A stretch of DNA of 64,000 nucleotides from Cellvibrio sp. UBA7671 (GTDB lineage: Bacteria; Pseudomonadota; Gammaproteobacteria; Pseudomonadales; Cellvibrionaceae): positions 1-64,000 of the forward strand of contig DLHJ01000018.1 in assembly GCA_002483145.1 (NCBI GenBank), in the 5' to 3' direction. The notes under the pieces were generated by a model, which did not search any database, was not told the origin of the DNA, and saw only the letters and a program-made list of their open reading frames with translations. Position numbers and translations under genes: made by a program. Positions 61,918 through 64,000 of this stretch are shown in pieces. Positions within the stretch are counted from its first letter, which is position 1, and each line of letters starts with the position of its first letter.

Positions 61918-62604
61918 ATGCCAGAAACCAAGCAAAGCCTGTCGATACTGCACCTCATTCTGGAGGCCAGTTTTTTAGTACAAATGGTCATGCTGATTTT
62001 ATTTTTGGCGTCGGTCATTTCCTGGGTGATGATTTTCCAGCGTGAAATTTATCAGCGAAAGGCCTCAGCGGCGTTCAGCTTCTTTGAAAAACAATTCTGG
62101 TCGGGGATTGACCTCAACCAACTCTATCGCCAAGGCAATGGCCGCAATGAAGTCGTTGAGGGAATCGAAAATATTTTTCGCGCGGGCTTCAAAGAATTTA
62201 CCCGTCTGCGTCAACAAGCTGGTGCCGATTCAGATGCAGTAATGGAAGGTTCCATGCGTGCGATGCGTGTTGCGTTAGCGCGTGAAGAAGAAAAGCTGGA
62301 AGAAAATTTACCGTTTCTTGCCAGTGTTGCCTCGGTAAGCCCTTATGTAGGTTTGTTTGGAACTGTGTGGGGGATTATGGTGTCTTTCCTGAATATCGCC
62401 AATGCTGGCCAGCCTAGTTTAGCCACCGTTGCACCGGGTATTGCGGAAGCGCTCATTGCAACGGCAATGGGTTTATTTGCCGCTATTCCGGCGGTACTTG
62501 CCTACAACAAGTTTTCGGCACGTGCTGAAAATCTGTTAAGTAACTATCGTACTTTTGCAGAAGAATTTTCTGCAATTTTGCATCGTCAGGTTCACAGCAA
62601 ATAA
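61918..62604 (+). CDS. tolQ: Tol-Pal system motor subunit TolQ
   Basis: 228 residues, MotA/ExbB family. Three membrane helices (about 18-38, 138-160, 170-195), with the conserved LPFLASVASVSPYVGLFGTVWGIM and GIAEALIATAMGLFAAIPAV. With TolR it uses proton-motive force to drive TolA during outer-membrane constriction at division. Confidence 0.97.
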   Translation: MPETKQSLSILHLILEASFLVQMVMLILFLASVISWVMIFQREIYQRKASAAFSFFEKQFWSGIDLNQLYRQGNGRNEVVEGIENIFRAGFKEFTRLRQQAGADSDAVMEGSMRAMRVALAREEEKLEENLPFLASVASVSPYVGLFGTVWGIMVSFLNIANAGQPSLATVAPGIAEALIATAMGLFAAIPAVLAYNKFSARAENLLSNYRTFAEEFSAILHRQVHSK

Positions 62605-62640
62605 CGCTGTTTTACGTTTATTGAGAAACAGGTTAAAAAC

Positions 62641-63069
62641 ATGTCTGGATTTGGACCACCGATCAAAAAGAAACTCAAAGCGGAAATCAATGTGGTACCG
62701 CTGATTGATGTTATGTTGGTGTTGTTAATCGTGTTTATGATTGCAGCACCCATGATGACCCAAGGTATCAAAGTAGAATTGCCGCAAGCTGCATCAGAGC
62801 CGGTTGAAAGCAAAGAAGATGAGCCAATTACTGTTTCAGTAAAAGCTGATGGTGGTTTTTATATCGATTTGGCCGGTGACCCTGAAAAACCGCGTCCGCT
62901 GGCAGAGATTAAATCGATTGTCAGTAAAGTTCTGGCAGAAAAGCCCAATACTCTGGTGTTTGTCCAAGGTGACAAAAAAGTCGAGTATGGCGTTATCGTT
63001 AATTTAATGGGCGAATTAAAACTGGCAGGAGCTCCCTCTGTTGGCTTGATTACGGAGCCGCCGCGCTAG
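62641..63069 (+). CDS. tolR: Tol-Pal system proton-channel subunit TolR
   Basis: 142 residues, ExbD family. Single helix NVVPLIDVMLVLLIVFMIAA with the essential membrane Asp, then a periplasmic domain that may bind peptidoglycan. 36 bp after tolQ and 7 bp before tolA. Confidence 0.97.
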   Translation: MSGFGPPIKKKLKAEINVVPLIDVMLVLLIVFMIAAPMMTQGIKVELPQAASEPVESKEDEPITVSVKADGGFYIDLAGDPEKPRPLAEIKSIVSKVLAEKPNTLVFVQGDKKVEYGVIVNLMGELKLAGAPSVGLITEPPR

Positions 63070-63076
63070 GTTTTTT

Positions 63077-63919
63077 ATGAAGTTGGAAAAATCGTTTTCA
63101 CTGCCAACATTATTGAGTGTTTTTTTACACGGTACATTGTTGGTTCTGTTTTTAGGTAATTGGGATTTCCTTAAATCGAAGGAAGAACCTTATAAGCCGC
63201 ATTATGTGACAGCTACTCTGGTTGACCTTAAACCTAAGGCCAAAGCAGCGCCCCAGCAAACCAAAGAGCAAATATTGGATTCAAAAGCCTACGAAGATTT
63301 AAAAAACAACAAAAAACAAGATGAGCAGCGCCGCAAAGAAGCAGAGGCATTAGTGCAAAGCCAAAAAGAGCAGCAAGCTAAAGCTGCGGAGGCTGAAAAA
63401 CAGAAGCAGCAAAAAATTAAGGATGAACAGGCAAAAGCAGCTAAAGCCAAGGCAGTACAAACAGAAGCGGAAAAAAAGAAAAAAGCTGAGGAAGAAGCCA
63501 AACGCAAAGCAGAGGCCTTGAAAAAGACCAAGCGTGAGCAAGAAGCCGAGGAAGAACAGCGCCGTATTCAGGCTGCTCGCCAGGAAGAGGAAAAGCATAT
63601 AGCTGATTCTAATGACGATGCCAACGTTAAAAGTTACAACGAATTATTATCAGAGCGCGTTGCGCAAAACTGGAGTCGCCCACCATCCGCGCGTGCAGGT
63701 ATGGTTGCCGTGTTTAATATAGATATGCTCCCGAATGGTCAGGTTATCGGTGTTCAGCTTGCAAAAAGCAGTGGTAATTCTGCGTTTGATAATGCCGCTG
63801 AACAGGCGATCAAAAAAGTAGAACGATTTGTTGAAATCAAAGATGTACCTATAGATGTCTTTGAGAGAAATTTCCGTCATTTCCAATTTGCTTTTAATCC
63901 AGAGGATTTACGTCAGTGA
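63077..63919 (+). CDS. tolA: Tol-Pal system envelope-spanning protein TolA
   Basis: 280 residues, shorter than E. coli TolA (421) but similar to other small forms. N-terminal membrane helix (residues 10-28), Lys/Ala/Glu-rich helical domain II (about 55-195, long runs of KAKAVQTEAEKKKKAEEEA type), then the C-terminal domain III (NELLSERVAQNWSRPPSARAG) that contacts TolB/Pal and is used by colicins and phages. The stop overlaps the GTG of tolB. Confidence 0.95.
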   Translation: MKLEKSFSLPTLLSVFLHGTLLVLFLGNWDFLKSKEEPYKPHYVTATLVDLKPKAKAAPQQTKEQILDSKAYEDLKNNKKQDEQRRKEAEALVQSQKEQQAKAAEAEKQKQQKIKDEQAKAAKAKAVQTEAEKKKKAEEEAKRKAEALKKTKREQEAEEEQRRIQAARQEEEKHIADSNDDANVKSYNELLSERVAQNWSRPPSARAGMVAVFNIDMLPNGQVIGVQLAKSSGNSAFDNAAEQAIKKVERFVEIKDVPIDVFERNFRHFQFAFNPEDLRQ

Positions 63920-64000
63920 GATACATAATCAGTGCATTTCTGTTTGTGGTTGCGATTTCTGCAAGCGCCCAGAATATCGTCTTTGTCACCAAGGGTGTTG
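63916..64000 (+). CDS. tolB: TolB, N-terminal fragment (runs off the window)
   Basis: GTG start overlapping the tolA stop by 4 bp. The 28 visible codons read MRYIISAFLFVVAISASA, a Sec signal with AxA cleavage, then QNIVFVTKGV. TolB is the periplasmic beta-propeller that links Pal with TolA. The assignment rests on position after tolA and the signal peptide. Confidence 0.88.
   Translation, partial: MRYIISAFLFVVAISASAQNIVFVTKGV

Noticed and set aside
63289-63598. Phe/Ser/Leu-rich - strand frames opposite tolA
   Set aside because: Mirror image of the TolA Lys/Glu/Ala-rich domain; apparent membrane helices are an artefact of reverse-complemented AAG/GAA codons.

Overview
The window is ordinary chromosome from a gammaproteobacterium, most likely Cellvibrio or a close relative (Cellvibrionaceae). 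Three things suggest this. Several blocks follow the Pseudomonas-type order (nadA, dapA-bamC-MBL-purC, aspS-yebC-ruvCAB-ybgC-tolQRAB). A lipoprotein carries a poly-serine linker, a hallmark of Cellvibrio and Saccharophagus proteins. GC content is intermediate. The species assignment is inference. No rRNA gene, IS element, CRISPR array or prophage was seen. About 58 protein genes are supported.

Layout. 1-5.1 kb: the 3' end of a tRNA (probably Lys), nadA, then dapA-bamC-MBL hydrolase-purC. 5.2-6.9 kb: a PilZ protein and two divergent envelope lipoproteins. 6.9-9.9 kb: a BlaI-type repressor with its own operators, an M56 peptidase fused to a TonB C-terminal domain, and a second TonB protein. 9.9-15.7 kb: rsmJ, then a probable sucrose/fructoside cluster (MFS permease, ROK repressor, GH32/GH68-like hydrolase, ROK fructokinase) tied together by a repeated dyad operator. 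15.7-17.9 kb: hemN and a divergent 2OG-Fe(II) oxygenase around a perfect FNR/Anr box.

18.2-32.4 kb is the most unusual part. It holds two sets of the circularly permuted ATP-grasp / alpha-E / transglutaminase peptide-ligase system: a stand-alone ATP-grasp and alpha-E pair on the + strand, and on the - strand a TG-DUF2126 giant, an ATP-grasp-alpha-E fusion and a small transglutaminase. The proteasome-like Anbu protease gene lies just upstream of the second set. Between the two sets sits cargo, including an orphan PD-(D/E)XK-type nuclease toxin fragment with a candidate immunity gene. The product of this peptide-ligase system is unknown.

32.5-39.6 kb: a MscS channel and the complete Rnf/Rsx electron-transport operon rnfABCDGE, whose RnfC has a very long coiled-coil tail. 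39.8-46.4 kb: metG, a DUF4870 membrane protein, greB, an S9 peptidase and tilS. 46.4-54.5 kb: accessory genes, namely an FG-GAP/poly-Ser lipoprotein, a dihaem RoxA-like cytochrome, two unknown proteins, a DUF1704 (HExxxH) protein, a Rieske protein and a DUF4124 protein. 54.5-64 kb: mtgA, an FmdB-type zinc ribbon, aspS, yebC, a membrane-anchored XRE protein, ruvCAB, and the Tol system up to the first codons of tolB.
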